Below, piece by piece: positions 25,104 through 34,164 of a stretch of 64,000 nt of DNA. Source of the DNA: Thermococcus sp. EP1 (lineage in GTDB: Archaea > Methanobacteriota_B > Thermococci > Thermococcales > Thermococcaceae); NCBI RefSeq assembly GCF_001317345.1, contig NZ_JXCG01000004.1, positions 124,001-188,000 on the forward strand. Reading direction: 5' to 3'. The notes under the pieces are model-generated. The model was not told the origin of the DNA, ran no database searches, and saw only the letters and a program-made list of their open reading frames with translations. The translations under genes and the position numbers were made by a program. Position 1 is the first letter of the stretch; every line of letters begins with the position of its first letter.

Positions 25104-26120
25104 TCACCCTATCATAAATTTTATGTCCGTGCTTTCATAATCTTCAATGACAGCAAAGATGCCTCCTACTTTTACTATACCCTTTTCCGTCTCTAAATGA
25201 ATATTACTAACAGCTTTTCTAAAAGAGAGGGTATACCCTACAACATTTCCATAGATGTTCTCTATTTCACCAGTTTTTACGTTTCTGCCGATAATCTCTG
25301 CTATTATAGGGGTAGACTCTATATGTCTCTTAACGAAGTCTGAAGCATGAAACATTGCAAAGAATCTGATATCCTGTGGATTAGCTATGTATTCCCTCTC
25401 TAATGAAGATTCCTTGAAAATTTCAATTATGAGGCTATACTGGGAGAATATTACCTCTGGATAGGTAGCTTTAAAGCTTGGCGGAAAACTCGGTCTAAAA
25501 CTCACATTTTGAATATTAACCACCTCTTTGCCATCAGCCATGCCAATCAAATGGTTTAATTTATAAAACTGTCGAACAAAGAGGTTTCCCGCTCCTTCAA
25601 ATTCCAGGAGATTAGGTATTCTATCAATATAAAGGGAAACTGTTACTCCTTTTTCAAGGGTTTTTAATAGCTCCTCTTGTATATCTTCAAAAAACTCACT
25701 AGGAGTCACTACTATAACTTCATTTTTTGCTGATTTGAGGGTTTCTCTGAACATCTCAAGGGCTTCTTCAAAGCTCTGACTCCTCCATATTGCTGGTCTC
25801 TGTTCCTCACGTTTGAACTTTTTAAGCTCACTTTCCAGTTTCTCCATTATACTCTCAAGCTCTTTTTTGAACCTAAAAAAGGCTATTCTTGGGGAATATG
25901 CCGCATAAACTTTAGGAGTTCCTTCGATTTCAGTTACGAAGCCTCTAATTTTAAGAGATGAAATAGTGTCATAAACTCTATTGTAAGGAATTCCACTTTT
26001 GGAAGATATCTCCTTCGCAGTACTTGGGCCATGAACAAGGAGTGTCCAATAAGTTAGGATTTCATATTTCGTAAATCCAATTTCACTCAGCGCGTGTAAG
26101 ATTTCAGGATGTATCTCCAT
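25104..26120 (-). CDS. trmB: TrmB-family sugar-responsive transcriptional regulator
   Basis: 338-residue regulator, the same length as characterised TrmB. It has an N-terminal winged helix ([40 protein letters not shown], about 6-75), a coiled-coil dimerisation segment (about 85-112) and a C-terminal sugar-binding domain. TrmB represses the maltose/trehalose importer operon and releases DNA on binding sugar. The ATG at 26120 is chosen because the GTG upstream is part of GGTGACA. It lies inside the operon it presumably controls. Its likely operator is the palindrome at 30420-30438. Confidence 0.92.
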   Translation of the reverse strand: MEIHPEILHALSEIGFTKYEILTYWTLLVHGPSTAKEISSKSGIPYNRVYDTISSLKIRGFVTEIEGTPKVYAAYSPRIAFFRFKKELESIMEKLESELKKFKREEQRPAIWRSQSFEEALEMFRETLKSAKNEVIVVTPSEFFEDIQEELLKTLEKGVTVSLYIDRIPNLLEFEGAGNLFVRQFYKLNHLIGMADGKEVVNIQNVSFRPSFPPSFKATYPEVIFSQYSLIIEIFKESSLEREYIANPQDIRFFAMFHASDFVKRHIESTPIIAEIIGRNVKTGEIENIYGNVVGYTLSFRKAVSNIHLETEKGIVKVGGIFAVIEDYESTDIKFMIG

Positions 26121-26150
26121 TTTTGTCACCTAAAAATATTAAGAGTCAAG

Positions 26151-27389
26151 TTAAAAAGAGTTTAGGATATCAAGGTACCTCTCAAGATGTTTTGTTATAA
26201 TGAAGTGTTCTTTAACCCTCTTCTTTGCCTTTTCTCCCATAGTCTTTGCTACTTCTGGATGCCTAAGAAGATAAATCGATTTTTCAACGGCCTCATTGAT
26301 ATCTTTTACAAGGAACCCTGTTTCACCATCGACTATTTGAAGTCTTATTCCTCCAACTGCTCTTCCAATCACTGGCTTTTCCTTCCACATAGCTTCTGTA
26401 ATTGTTAACCCAAATCCCTCCCTTATGGACATCTGCAAGATTATATCACTTGCCCGTTGAAAAACATTAACTTCCCTTGCATGAACTCCAGTGAGATTCG
26501 TGAGTACCTTGACATCATAGTCCTCTCCTATTTTTCTTAGAGTCTTTTCAAAGTATATCCATCCTTCTGGGTCATCATGAGCCATCACTCCAACCAGTAA
26601 AAGTTGCACATCAGGTATTTTCTCTTTGACTTTTCTATAGACATCAATGACATCAAAAACGCCTTTCCAGGGGTCAAAACGAGCCACTTGAGTCAATATT
26701 GGCCTATCTGGATCCACATCAAATTTTTCGAGAGTTTTCAGTATCTCATTTTCGGTTAACTCTTTGTTCTTTTCACTAAGTGGATCAATTGAGGGTGGCA
26801 TTATGACTACTTTTTCCTTTTCTAGATCTTCCTGAACATATTCTCCCATGTGGAATATATAACGATCGTATTTTTCCACAAACCCTCTTAAAAACTTCCA
26901 GAATTGCATATTGGGATCGCTTAGGTCAATATGACATCTCCATATCCACGGCTGTTTTTTCTCGTAGAACCCTATTAATGGTGCTGGTTGAGGGTCGTGT
27001 ATTAGGACATAATCAAAAGCACTAGGATCAAACTCTTGAGCATTCCTTTTGTTGATTTCTATGTACAAAGATTTCATTTCTTCAGTTAGCTTGAGGTCTT
27101 TGTTTCCTTGAAGAGCATTATGAAAGCTCTTTGTAACATTAAAAAACTCATTCGTTCCCTCAATAACAAACCATTTTGTATCAAGCCCAACGTTCCTCAT
27201 TAACGGAACCAGGTTATGTAAAATTTCCGCAACGCCTCCACCAAAAGAAGTGGAGTTAACATGAACAAAGCTTTTGTCTTTGAGATTTTCTGCCTTCTCT
27301 TTAAGTTCATATAAAGCTTTTTCCCCTATTATTTCTACATAGTCTTCAAGCCTCTTTCCTTCTCCTCCAAATTTTGTCACTTCAAACAT
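26151..27389 (-). CDS. treT: Trehalose glycosyltransferring synthase-like GT4 glycosyltransferase
   Basis: 412-residue GT-B glycosyltransferase, identical in length to Thermococcus TreT as I recall. TreT makes or cleaves trehalose from NDP-glucose and glucose reversibly. Key segments are FVHVNSTSFGGGVAEILHNL (about 42-61), WRCHIDLSDPN, QVARFDPWKGVFDVIDVYRK and the catalytic-loop region IREGFGLTITEAMWKEKPVI (E-x7-E). The ATG at 27389 lies seven bases after GGAGG; the longer reading would run into malG. It sits in the order malE-F-G-treT-trmB-malK. Because the binding protein differs from the trehalose/maltose one, the true acceptor could be another sugar. Confidence 0.88.
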   Translation of the reverse strand: MFEVTKFGGEGKRLEDYVEIIGEKALYELKEKAENLKDKSFVHVNSTSFGGGVAEILHNLVPLMRNVGLDTKWFVIEGTNEFFNVTKSFHNALQGNKDLKLTEEMKSLYIEINKRNAQEFDPSAFDYVLIHDPQPAPLIGFYEKKQPWIWRCHIDLSDPNMQFWKFLRGFVEKYDRYIFHMGEYVQEDLEKEKVVIMPPSIDPLSEKNKELTENEILKTLEKFDVDPDRPILTQVARFDPWKGVFDVIDVYRKVKEKIPDVQLLLVGVMAHDDPEGWIYFEKTLRKIGEDYDVKVLTNLTGVHAREVNVFQRASDIILQMSIREGFGLTITEAMWKEKPVIGRAVGGIRLQIVDGETGFLVKDINEAVEKSIYLLRHPEVAKTMGEKAKKRVKEHFIITKHLERYLDILNSF

Positions 27390-27403
27390 TTTCATTCCTC
27401 CTT

Positions 27404-28249
27404 TCATTTTTCTGTTGACCATCCTATCATACCACTTATGTAATACCTTTGGAAAAGTGTATACACAAGCAATGGGACGAGTAAGACCAAGATTGATGCG
27501 GCTGTTAACACTCCCCAATCAACAAAATACTGTCCCCTAAGTAACGGAAGTCTTTGTGTAGCCACGTATTTTTCCGAATCCTGTAAGAAGACTAAAGCAA
27601 GGAAGAAGTCACTCCAAACCCATGTGAATTGGAGTATTGCTGCCGAAATTAGTCCTGGTAGTGCCATTGGAAGAACTATTTTATAAAATATCTTAAAATC
27701 CGATGCCCCATCTATCTTCGCGGCTTCTTCAACATCTGTTGGAAGCATTGCAAAGTAATTTCTCATGAAAAATATTATCCATGCCAAGCCCCAAGCTGAG
27801 TGAACAAGTATTAAACCCTGAAATTTGTTTAACAAATGGAGATTTCTAAGAAGGAAGTACAATGGTACTATAGTCATTTGCTGAGGTAAGGCCATTAAGA
27901 AAACTATAAAAGCAAAAAGATAGTGTTTTATAGGAAAGCTGTATCTTGCAAAAGCGTATGCAGCTAACGCAGCTACTAAAAGAGGTATAATTGTCGATGG
28001 AATTGCTATTATCAGAGAATTTTTTAGACCCTCACTTATCGGAAACATTGGATGATTAAAAGCATTAACAAAATTCTTTAGCGTTATAGTAAATGGGCTG
28101 AAATGCCACCATCCACTCACAATTTCCTTATAAGGTCTTATTGAAGCCATTAACACTCCTATGAATGGTATTAACCAAATCAACCCTAAAAACCATGCAA
28201 TACTGGTTGAAACTATGTATTTTCTGAGCTTGTATTTTGGCATATCCAT
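27404..28249 (-). CDS. malG: Sugar ABC transporter permease (MalG type)
   Basis: 281-residue membrane protein with six predicted spans and the EAA loop EEAAKIDGASDFKIFYKIVL (about 190-209), which docks onto MalK. It has the typical RPYKEIVSGWWHFSP and GQYFVDWGVLTAASI segments of MalG-like permeases. It follows malF by two bases. Confidence 0.92.
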   Translation of the reverse strand: MDMPKYKLRKYIVSTSIAWFLGLIWLIPFIGVLMASIRPYKEIVSGWWHFSPFTITLKNFVNAFNHPMFPISEGLKNSLIIAIPSTIIPLLVAALAAYAFARYSFPIKHYLFAFIVFLMALPQQMTIVPLYFLLRNLHLLNKFQGLILVHSAWGLAWIIFFMRNYFAMLPTDVEEAAKIDGASDFKIFYKIVLPMALPGLISAAILQFTWVWSDFFLALVFLQDSEKYVATQRLPLLRGQYFVDWGVLTAASILVLLVPLLVYTLFQRYYISGMIGWSTEK

Positions 28250-28251
28250 CT

Positions 28252-29133
28252 TTACCCCCTCCTCCTAATTAGCCATAGGGCAGGTATGATAGTTAGCATG
28301 GTCAATAACACTGCCACTACTGCTGCATAGTTGTAGTTGAGAGCTCTTGCAAAGTAATCCCACATTTGGAGTGCAAGAACCATTGAAGCTCCACCTGGTC
28401 CTCCTCCCGTGGCCACATAAACGATATCAAATATCTTGAGATCCCACAAGAGGGTCATTGCTACTACTACTATTGTTATTGGCTTTAACAAAGGCCATGT
28501 CACATTTTTAAAGATCTGAAACCTACTAGCACCATCTATTAAGGCCGCTTCGTAATAATCCCTAGGTATTGAAGCTAATCCTGCTGAGTACATTAGCATG
28601 CTAAAACCTGTCCATATCCAGATTGACCCCAAAATAGCTGCAAACAATGCAGTCTCTGGATACGCTGTCCAAGTGATCGCCAATCTTTCAATTCCCAATG
28701 CATTAAATATGGCTGGTACAACTCCTGCCCCTTCTTCAAAAAGAAAGCGGATGATCAAACCTCCAACAATCATAGGAATTACCATTCCCAAAAAAATTAT
28801 TGATTTGATTACGGAACTCCCTTTAACCTCCTTCTTTCTTAATAAGAGAGCAATTCCTAATCCCAAAAATACAGTGACTGGAAGATGAATCGCTATCCAC
28901 ACCACATTATGCACAAGAGCTCCCCAAGGGGGAGACTTTGTAGGAAATCTTTCAAGATTTACAATATCAGAACTTAAAAGCACGTTTTTATAATTTTCTA
29001 ACCCTACGAATTCATCACCAAAAAAGAAGCTAAGGTATATAGTCTTAAATACGGGATATATCACGAATGGAACCATTAAAATCAAAGCTGGTAAAAGAAA
29101 AAAGAGAGAAGCTAAAGACCTAGGCCTTTTCAT
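28252..29133 (-). CDS. malF: Sugar ABC transporter permease (MalF type)
   Basis: 293-residue permease with about six spans and the EAA loop YYEAALIDGASRFQIFKNVT (about 194-213). I chose the ATG at 29133 (MKRPRSLASLFFLLPALILM), preceded by AAAGGGGGAT; a start 13 codons upstream would overlap malE. It pairs with MalG to form the channel. Confidence 0.92.
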   Translation of the reverse strand: MKRPRSLASLFFLLPALILMVPFVIYPVFKTIYLSFFFGDEFVGLENYKNVLLSSDIVNLERFPTKSPPWGALVHNVVWIAIHLPVTVFLGLGIALLLRKKEVKGSSVIKSIIFLGMVIPMIVGGLIIRFLFEEGAGVVPAIFNALGIERLAITWTAYPETALFAAILGSIWIWTGFSMLMYSAGLASIPRDYYEAALIDGASRFQIFKNVTWPLLKPITIVVVAMTLLWDLKIFDIVYVATGGGPGGASMVLALQMWDYFARALNYNYAAVVAVLLTMLTIIPALWLIRRRG

Positions 29134-29146
29134 TAGGATCCCCCTT

Positions 29147-30400
29147 TCATTCTTTTGGGAACTTTTCATCAAGTGTCTTTAGAACATCATTCAATCTATC
29201 TGGTTGTACCCATAGAAGTTTTAGTTGGTCCCAGAATGTTTTTTGCCATTCTCCTCCAACGCTATCATCCAAATCCGGTGCTGACTCAACGTTGGCAACA
29301 ACTTTAGCAACGTCTTTCATTGGTTCCCAGTAATCATCCATTGTAACTTCTTTCCATGTTGCAAGCTTTCCAGAGCTGGTTCCAACGTGGATCCTTTGTC
29401 CTTCTGTGGCTAGGAACTTAGCAAGTTCTAATGCCTCAGTCGGATGGGTTGTGTACTTTGGTACCATGAAGTAATCCGGTGCAAGCACCATAGCCTTAAC
29501 ACCAGGTAACGATATAAGACCCAAGTCTGTTGGATCTTCTACCATTCCAGTTAGCCAAGTTCCCATAAAGTAGAGTGCATAATCTCCCTTCCACCAGAGA
29601 TCTACAGCGGATGTCCACTCTATTGGGTCGCTGAAATAACCAGCATTCAACAGTGGAACGAGTCTCTCCTCAAATATGCTTCTTACTTGTGGGTCTTGCC
29701 ACTTAACTTCACCATTTATGAGCTTTTGTTGAAGTTCTGCCCCTCCAAAAGTCAGGATAAAGTGTTCAGTTACATCAGAAATGGGCCACCCAACACTGTC
29801 TCCACTAACTATTGGTGCCTTTATCCCAGGTATCTGTTTTATTTGTTCAAGCAATGCCACAAATTCATCCCATGTCTCGGGCGGTTTTAATCCATGTTTT
29901 TCAAAGAAGGATTTTCTATACCAGAAACCGGGCTTGGCTGCTGCTGTGAATGGTGCCCCATAAATCTTTCCATCAACTGTGGTTGTGTCTAAAATCCCAG
30001 GAACATATTCGTTTGGATTAATGACTTCATTAAGTTCCATTACATGGCCTTTTTTAGCCATGTCTGCAATGAACCATCCCCACATGAAGATTATGTCCGC
30101 AGGAGTGTCTCCTGACTCAAATTGCAAGGGTAGAATTGTTGAAAGGTCTTCAGCTCTATAAGTCTTATACTCAATTTTTATGTTTGGATGCTCAGCTTCA
30201 AAGGCCTTAATAACTTCTTTGAACGCATCAAACTCGGCCCCAGACCAAGGCCCTATCACTTTCAGGGTAATTTGCTCTTGGATTTGGGTTGTAGTTGTTG
30301 TAGTAGTTGTGGTCTCTCCACCAATACATCCACTTGCTACAACTGCCACTGCCAAGAGTCCTATCAACAAAAAACTAAACCATATTTTCTTAACACTCAT
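29147..30400 (-). CDS. malE: Sugar ABC transporter substrate-binding lipoprotein (MalE-like, divergent)
   Basis: 417-residue exported lipoprotein: signal peptide with lipobox VVASGC (about 20-25), then a Thr-run linker and a family 1 solute-binding domain (LKVIGPWSGAEFDAFKEVIK, DIIFMWGWFIADMAKKGHVM, KPGFWYRKSFFEKHGLKPPE, YALYFMGTWLTGMVEDPTDL). By recollection it is clearly unlike the T. litoralis trehalose/maltose-binding protein outside the signal peptide, although its neighbours match that operon. It therefore probably delivers a different oligosaccharide. GAGGTGTTCCT precedes the ATG. First gene of the operon. Confidence 0.9.
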   Translation of the reverse strand: MSVKKIWFSFLLIGLLAVAVVASGCIGGETTTTTTTTTQIQEQITLKVIGPWSGAEFDAFKEVIKAFEAEHPNIKIEYKTYRAEDLSTILPLQFESGDTPADIIFMWGWFIADMAKKGHVMELNEVINPNEYVPGILDTTTVDGKIYGAPFTAAAKPGFWYRKSFFEKHGLKPPETWDEFVALLEQIKQIPGIKAPIVSGDSVGWPISDVTEHFILTFGGAELQQKLINGEVKWQDPQVRSIFEERLVPLLNAGYFSDPIEWTSAVDLWWKGDYALYFMGTWLTGMVEDPTDLGLISLPGVKAMVLAPDYFMVPKYTTHPTEALELAKFLATEGQRIHVGTSSGKLATWKEVTMDDYWEPMKDVAKVVANVESAPDLDDSVGGEWQKTFWDQLKLLWVQPDRLNDVLKTLDEKFPKE

Positions 30401-30419
30401 AGGAACACCTCAGTATGGG

Positions 30420-30438
30420 TATATACTAAAAGTATATA
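30420..30438. promoter_or_regulatory. Perfect palindrome over the malE promoter, likely TrmB operator
   Basis: TATATACTAAAAGTATATA is an eight-base inverted repeat around three bases. It contains TACTNNNAGTA, the core I recall for TrmB binding at the T. litoralis malE promoter. It overlaps the TATA region of the malE promoter (minus-strand AGATATATATACTTTT, about 30429-30443), so binding would block TBP/TFB. Confidence 0.65.
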
Positions 30439-30628
30439 TATCTTATTGCTCAAAGTTGTACATACATTTTAGGGGATATATGGATTAACCACCTACAAAA
30501 AAGCATTAAAACCATCATTTTACCTGGAACTCAAATAATTCAAACAAGTAACCAAAAACTATTCACTTTAAGTATAATAAACAAAGACATTTAAACCTTT
30601 ATGACTACCTAATAAAGGGGGCAATAAC
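30439..30628. other. Intergenic region between malE and the PfkB kinase gene
   Basis: 190 AT-rich bases between divergent genes. A plus-strand TATA-like ACATTTAAACC (about 30588-30598) serves the kinase gene, which has AAAGGGGGC as ribosome binding site. I found no second copy of the TACTNNNAGTA motif. Confidence 0.45.
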
Positions 30629-31564
30629 ATGATAATCTCGATAGGAGAAGTTTTAATAGACTTCATTGCAAAGGAAGAGGGAAAGCTAAAGAACATAAAA
30701 GAATTCGAAAGACATCCAGGAGGAGCACCAGCCAATGTTAGTGTTGGATTGAGCAGGTTGGGAGTAGAAAGTGCATTGGTAAGTAAAGTAGGAGATGACC
30801 CCTTTGGAGAATTTCTCATCGAATCTCTCAACAAGGAAGGAGTAGAAACCAAATATATAGTAAAAGATCCAGAAAAACATACTGGAGTAGTTTTCGTTCA
30901 ACTCATAGGGGCAAAACCGGAATTTATACTTTACGATGGAGTGGCTTATTTTAACATGAAACCTCGAGATATAAAAGTGGATATCGAAAAAGCAGAGCTC
31001 ATTCATTTTGGGAGTGTACTCTTTGCAAGAGAACCAAGTAGATCCACTATATTTAGAGTGCTCAAGAAATCTAAAGGAAAAGTTCCTATCAGTTACGATG
31101 TTAATATAAGACTTGACCTTTGGAGGGAAAGAGAAGAAGAAATGGTCAAAGATATCGAAAGAGGTCTTAAACTTGCTAATATAGTCAAAATAGGAGACGC
31201 CGAATTAGAATATCTCCAAAAAAATGGAATCGAGATAAATGATTTCAACTTTGCTCTCGTGGCAATAACAAAAGGTGCCAGAGGTTGCACCATTTTACAC
31301 AGCGATCTTAAAGTTGATATCCCCTCCTATGAAATTCAACCTCTCGATACTACCGGTGCGGGGGATGCCTTTATGGCAGCTCTTTTGGCCAGTTTAAAAT
31401 ATATGAACAAGCTATATACTTTAGAGTTCTCAAGAGAAGAGCTGAGAGAAGCTGGACGTTTTGCTAATTTTGTGGCAGCACTTTCCACGACAACAATGGG
31501 GGCATGGAGTGTACCCACATTAGAGAAAATCAAGCGTTATGAGAAGTTTCATTTTCTTCCATGA
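30629..31564 (+). CDS. PfkB-family sugar kinase (fructokinase-like)
   Basis: 311-residue ribokinase-fold enzyme that transfers phosphate to a sugar. It has the N-terminal GGAPANVSVGLSRLGVESAL motif (about 31-50) and the C-terminal signature DTTGAGDAFMAALLASL (about 240-256), whose GAGD Asp is the catalytic base. FGSVLFAREPS and SYDVNIRLDLWR resemble fructokinases. Divergent from the malE operon, it would phosphorylate the ketose produced by the FucI-like isomerase; that link is inference. Confidence 0.9.
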   Translation: MIISIGEVLIDFIAKEEGKLKNIKEFERHPGGAPANVSVGLSRLGVESALVSKVGDDPFGEFLIESLNKEGVETKYIVKDPEKHTGVVFVQLIGAKPEFILYDGVAYFNMKPRDIKVDIEKAELIHFGSVLFAREPSRSTIFRVLKKSKGKVPISYDVNIRLDLWREREEEMVKDIERGLKLANIVKIGDAELEYLQKNGIEINDFNFALVAITKGARGCTILHSDLKVDIPSYEIQPLDTTGAGDAFMAALLASLKYMNKLYTLEFSREELREAGRFANFVAALSTTTMGAWSVPTLEKIKRYEKFHFLP

Positions 31565-31868
31565 CTTCCTCTTCCTTCTTGCCAAAAAGACCAATTAAGT
31601 CATGAAGTATTGCCAAATCAATGCCAGCATTAAGAGCCTGGGAAAGCGAACCTGCCATCAACATTAAAAGGGCAAAAAAGAAGTCTATCCCTTTGTATAC
31701 TATGGTAACCTTCACAGCTCGGTTTTTTCCTTTAATTATGCCCCACGCGAGGAGAAAATTTAGCAACCCAAAGCCCAAAAGCATGGACTTCTCAATTCCA
31801 CTAGCTTCAGCAGAATAATACAAAAGAAAAAGCGATTGAAGAAAAAGTAAATATACTGCAAGTTTCAT
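31530..31868 (-). CDS. Small membrane protein of unknown function
   Basis: 112 residues with three to four predicted spans (LAVYLLFLQSLFLLYYSA, LLGFGLLNFLLAWGII, VTIVYKGIDFFFALLMLMAG) and an acidic cytosolic tail. GGGGGGTT precedes the ATG, which shares a base with the stop of the cysteine-synthase-like gene (TAATG), so translation is coupled. Its 3' end overlaps the convergent kinase gene by 35 bases. No family recognised. Confidence 0.7.
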   Translation of the reverse strand: MKLAVYLLFLQSLFLLYYSAEASGIEKSMLLGFGLLNFLLAWGIIKGKNRAVKVTIVYKGIDFFFALLMLMAGSLSQALNAGIDLAILHDLIGLFGKKEEEVMEENETSHNA

Positions 31869-32774
31869 TAACCCCCCCTCAAGTACCTCTCAAATGCCTC
31901 AACATATTTAAACCCATCGTCGGGAAAAATCAAGACTGCTGTTCCACTGTACTCATTGCGGAGTTTTTCGAGAGCTTTGACCACTGCACCAGAGCTCAGT
32001 CCTATTAACAACCCATCTCTCCTTGCAATCTTTATTGAACCTTCCATGGCCTCCTTTTGGGTAACTTCAACCACTTGATCTATATCCACTTGGAAAAACC
32101 ATTTAGGCCTCGTTTCAAGTCTTTTTATTCCTGGTATCTTCTCCCCCTTGGCTGGGACCACCCCAACGACTTTTGTATTATAGTGTTCCTTAAAGTATTT
32201 AGCAATTCCTGCTATATGGCCCGACGTTCCCACTCCAGCCACAATGACATCAGCTTGCTTTCCTATACTTTTAAGTTGCTCTTCAATTTCTCTAGCTGTA
32301 TATTTATAGTGCGCCTCAAAGTTGTCATCGTTTTCAAATTGGTTTAAATTCACCGCTCCAGCCTCCTCTGCTTCCTTTTTAACAAATTCTATCATCGCTG
32401 GATCAATTGTCTCGAATTCAGTCTTTATGAGTTCTGCTCCGAGGACATTTAGAAGGATTTGCGTGCTCTTTGGTGTAGGTTTAGGAAGATATGCCCTGAA
32501 TTCAATTCCTAAGATGTTTGCCATTGCTGCCATAGATATTCCAACGTTGCCTGAAGTTGCCTCAAAAAGAATCCTTGTTCCGTTGATGTCTTTACGGTCA
32601 AGAGCCTTCATGAGAAGATTGAAAACTGCTCTGTCTTTTATGCTTCTGCTGAAAGGATTAAAGAACTCTAGCTTGGCAAAATACATCCCCCCTCTCATCT
32701 GAAAGGGAAAGCCTAACTAGGGGGGTCGGCTTGAACTTTTCAAACAACTCAAGAGTATTTTGAAAAACGTTCAT
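31868..32774 (-). pseudogene. Cysteine-synthase-like PLP enzyme interrupted by a one-base frameshift
   Basis: Fold type II PLP enzyme (CysK/CysM group, beta-replacement to make cysteine). The N-terminal frame starts at the ATG at 32774 after GGTGATC and reads MNVFQNTLELFEKFKPTPLV then RLSLSDERG. The rest, in another frame, continues GMYFAKLEFFNPFSRSIKDR with the PLP Lys, FEATSGNVGISMAAMA, GVGTSGHIAG and IGLSSGAVV to the end. The switch lies at a run of six G (32687-32692); with five G the reading frame is continuous at about 301 residues. The downstream ATG at 32698 alone would give a 276-residue protein without the conserved N-terminal strand. Sequencing error, slippage-rescued gene or recent mutation are all possible. 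Confidence 0.85.
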
Positions 32775-32886
32775 TTTTGATCACCGTTCGAGATTCCATA
32801 TTGTGTTTATAAACATTGCTTTTGCGGCAATAACCCTAAGAAAAAACCTGAATTTAATCCTCAGATACAAATACTAAGATATCATA

Positions 32887-33420
32887 TTATTTCTCAATAT
32901 TTAAAGCCAAGAATATTATCCATGCATTTATAAAAAATGCTCCCAGAAGTTCTGGAATTGCAAGCCCTTTGAATACTTCGGTAAGATACAACATAACAAA
33001 GAATACTGTTACACTCCCAAGAACCCATAGAAATCCAGATTTCATACCTCTCTTAATCATTTTTAGACCACCATAAAGAATATCCGCAAAAATAAACAAG
33101 TAAAATGCGACTGCAAAAAGAGAGTGTGGGCTATACTCTTCGGGGAAAACCCCCACAAATATTAAACATAACATTCCAATCAGAAACAGAGGAGTAGTTA
33201 ACTTTCTCCTAGCAGTTTCAATTCCAAATAAAAGTCCAAGAGAACCAACGAGAATCATTAAAGAGTTAAATACATAAGATATTGGATTATAAATAGAGCC
33301 CATATCGCTTAGAGCATTCTCAGTAACAGAAAACCAAGGATTTAGATAGATCACTATTCCAAGACCACCAAACGTAAAAATTGGAAGTAGAAGACCCAAG
33401 ATTTTCAGCCACTTGGTCAT
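32887..33420 (-). CDS. DUF998 family membrane protein
   Basis: 177-residue integral membrane protein with six predicted spans. The N terminus and first loop (NPWFSVTENALSDMGSIYNP) contain the conserved LSDMG motif of the DUF998 family, and FPEEYSPHSLFAVAFYLFIF follows. Function is unknown. No clear operon partner. Confidence 0.8.
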   Translation of the reverse strand: MTKWLKILGLLLPIFTFGGLGIVIYLNPWFSVTENALSDMGSIYNPISYVFNSLMILVGSLGLLFGIETARRKLTTPLFLIGMLCLIFVGVFPEEYSPHSLFAVAFYLFIFADILYGGLKMIKRGMKSGFLWVLGSVTVFFVMLYLTEVFKGLAIPELLGAFFINAWIIFLALNIEK

Positions 33421-33466
33421 TGTCGTTCCCTTTCTTTAAATCTTCGTTAAAATCAACCCCCTATAA

Positions 33467-34075
33467 CTAGACAACTCTCATGATAGTGTCAAGGGATTTT
33501 CTTCTTGCCCTTGGGATAATCTTCTCAGTAGGATAACCAACAGGGATTACCCCAACAAGATACCAGTTATCTTCTAAGCCTGCCATCTCCCTAAGTTCCT
33601 TTTGATACTTATCAAGACTTGTTACTCCAATGTAACATGTTCCAAGGCCCAGCTCAACAGCTTTGAGCATAAGATTCTCTATTGCTCCCGCAGCACTCTC
33701 TATAGCCCACATAAATTCCAACTGAGTATATTTACTATCTTTCAAAACCCCTATTCCCTTCTCAATGAAAACACCAATATACACAGGGGCCCTATACATC
33801 CCGTTTTCAAGTATCTTTGACTTTAGCTTCTCAAGTTTTTCCTCTGGTAATCCTCGCGCTTGATAATATTCAATGTGAGATTCAAACATTATCTCATGAA
33901 TTCTTTTTCTTGCTTGCTCACTTTTATAAATCACAAAGAGCCAGTTTTCCAAACCACTTGCCGTTGGAGCTCTTATTGCTGCCTCTATAAGGGCTTTTAT
34001 CTTTTCCTCTTCAACCTCTCTATTATCATAATACCTTATAGACACTCTTTTGGATATCGCCTCTTTTAGTTCCAT
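33467..34075 (-). CDS. Nitroreductase-family FMN oxidoreductase
   Basis: 202-residue FMN-binding flavoprotein. It starts MELKEAISKRVSIRYYDNRE, with the FMN-phosphate motif RVSIRYY, then IRAPTASGLENWLFVIY and the C-terminal LGTCYIGV and VIPVGYPTEK segments typical of the family. It reduces nitro or quinone-like substrates with NAD(P)H; the natural substrate is unknown. The start at 34075 follows GGTGA. Confidence 0.88.
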   Translation of the reverse strand: MELKEAISKRVSIRYYDNREVEEEKIKALIEAAIRAPTASGLENWLFVIYKSEQARKRIHEIMFESHIEYYQARGLPEEKLEKLKSKILENGMYRAPVYIGVFIEKGIGVLKDSKYTQLEFMWAIESAAGAIENLMLKAVELGLGTCYIGVTSLDKYQKELREMAGLEDNWYLVGVIPVGYPTEKIIPRARRKSLDTIMRVV

Positions 34076-34164
34076 AAGCTTCACCAAAAAGAATAGAACT
34101 TCTCAAGTTAAGATATTTTCGATAGAACAAGAAGTGGTGAAGAAATTAAAATGTTGAAAGGCGT

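Noticed and set aside
27390-27518. N-terminal extension of the TreT gene by 43 codons
   Set aside because: It overlaps malG and has no family match; the ATG at 27389 has a well-spaced GGAGG and gives the standard 412-residue length.
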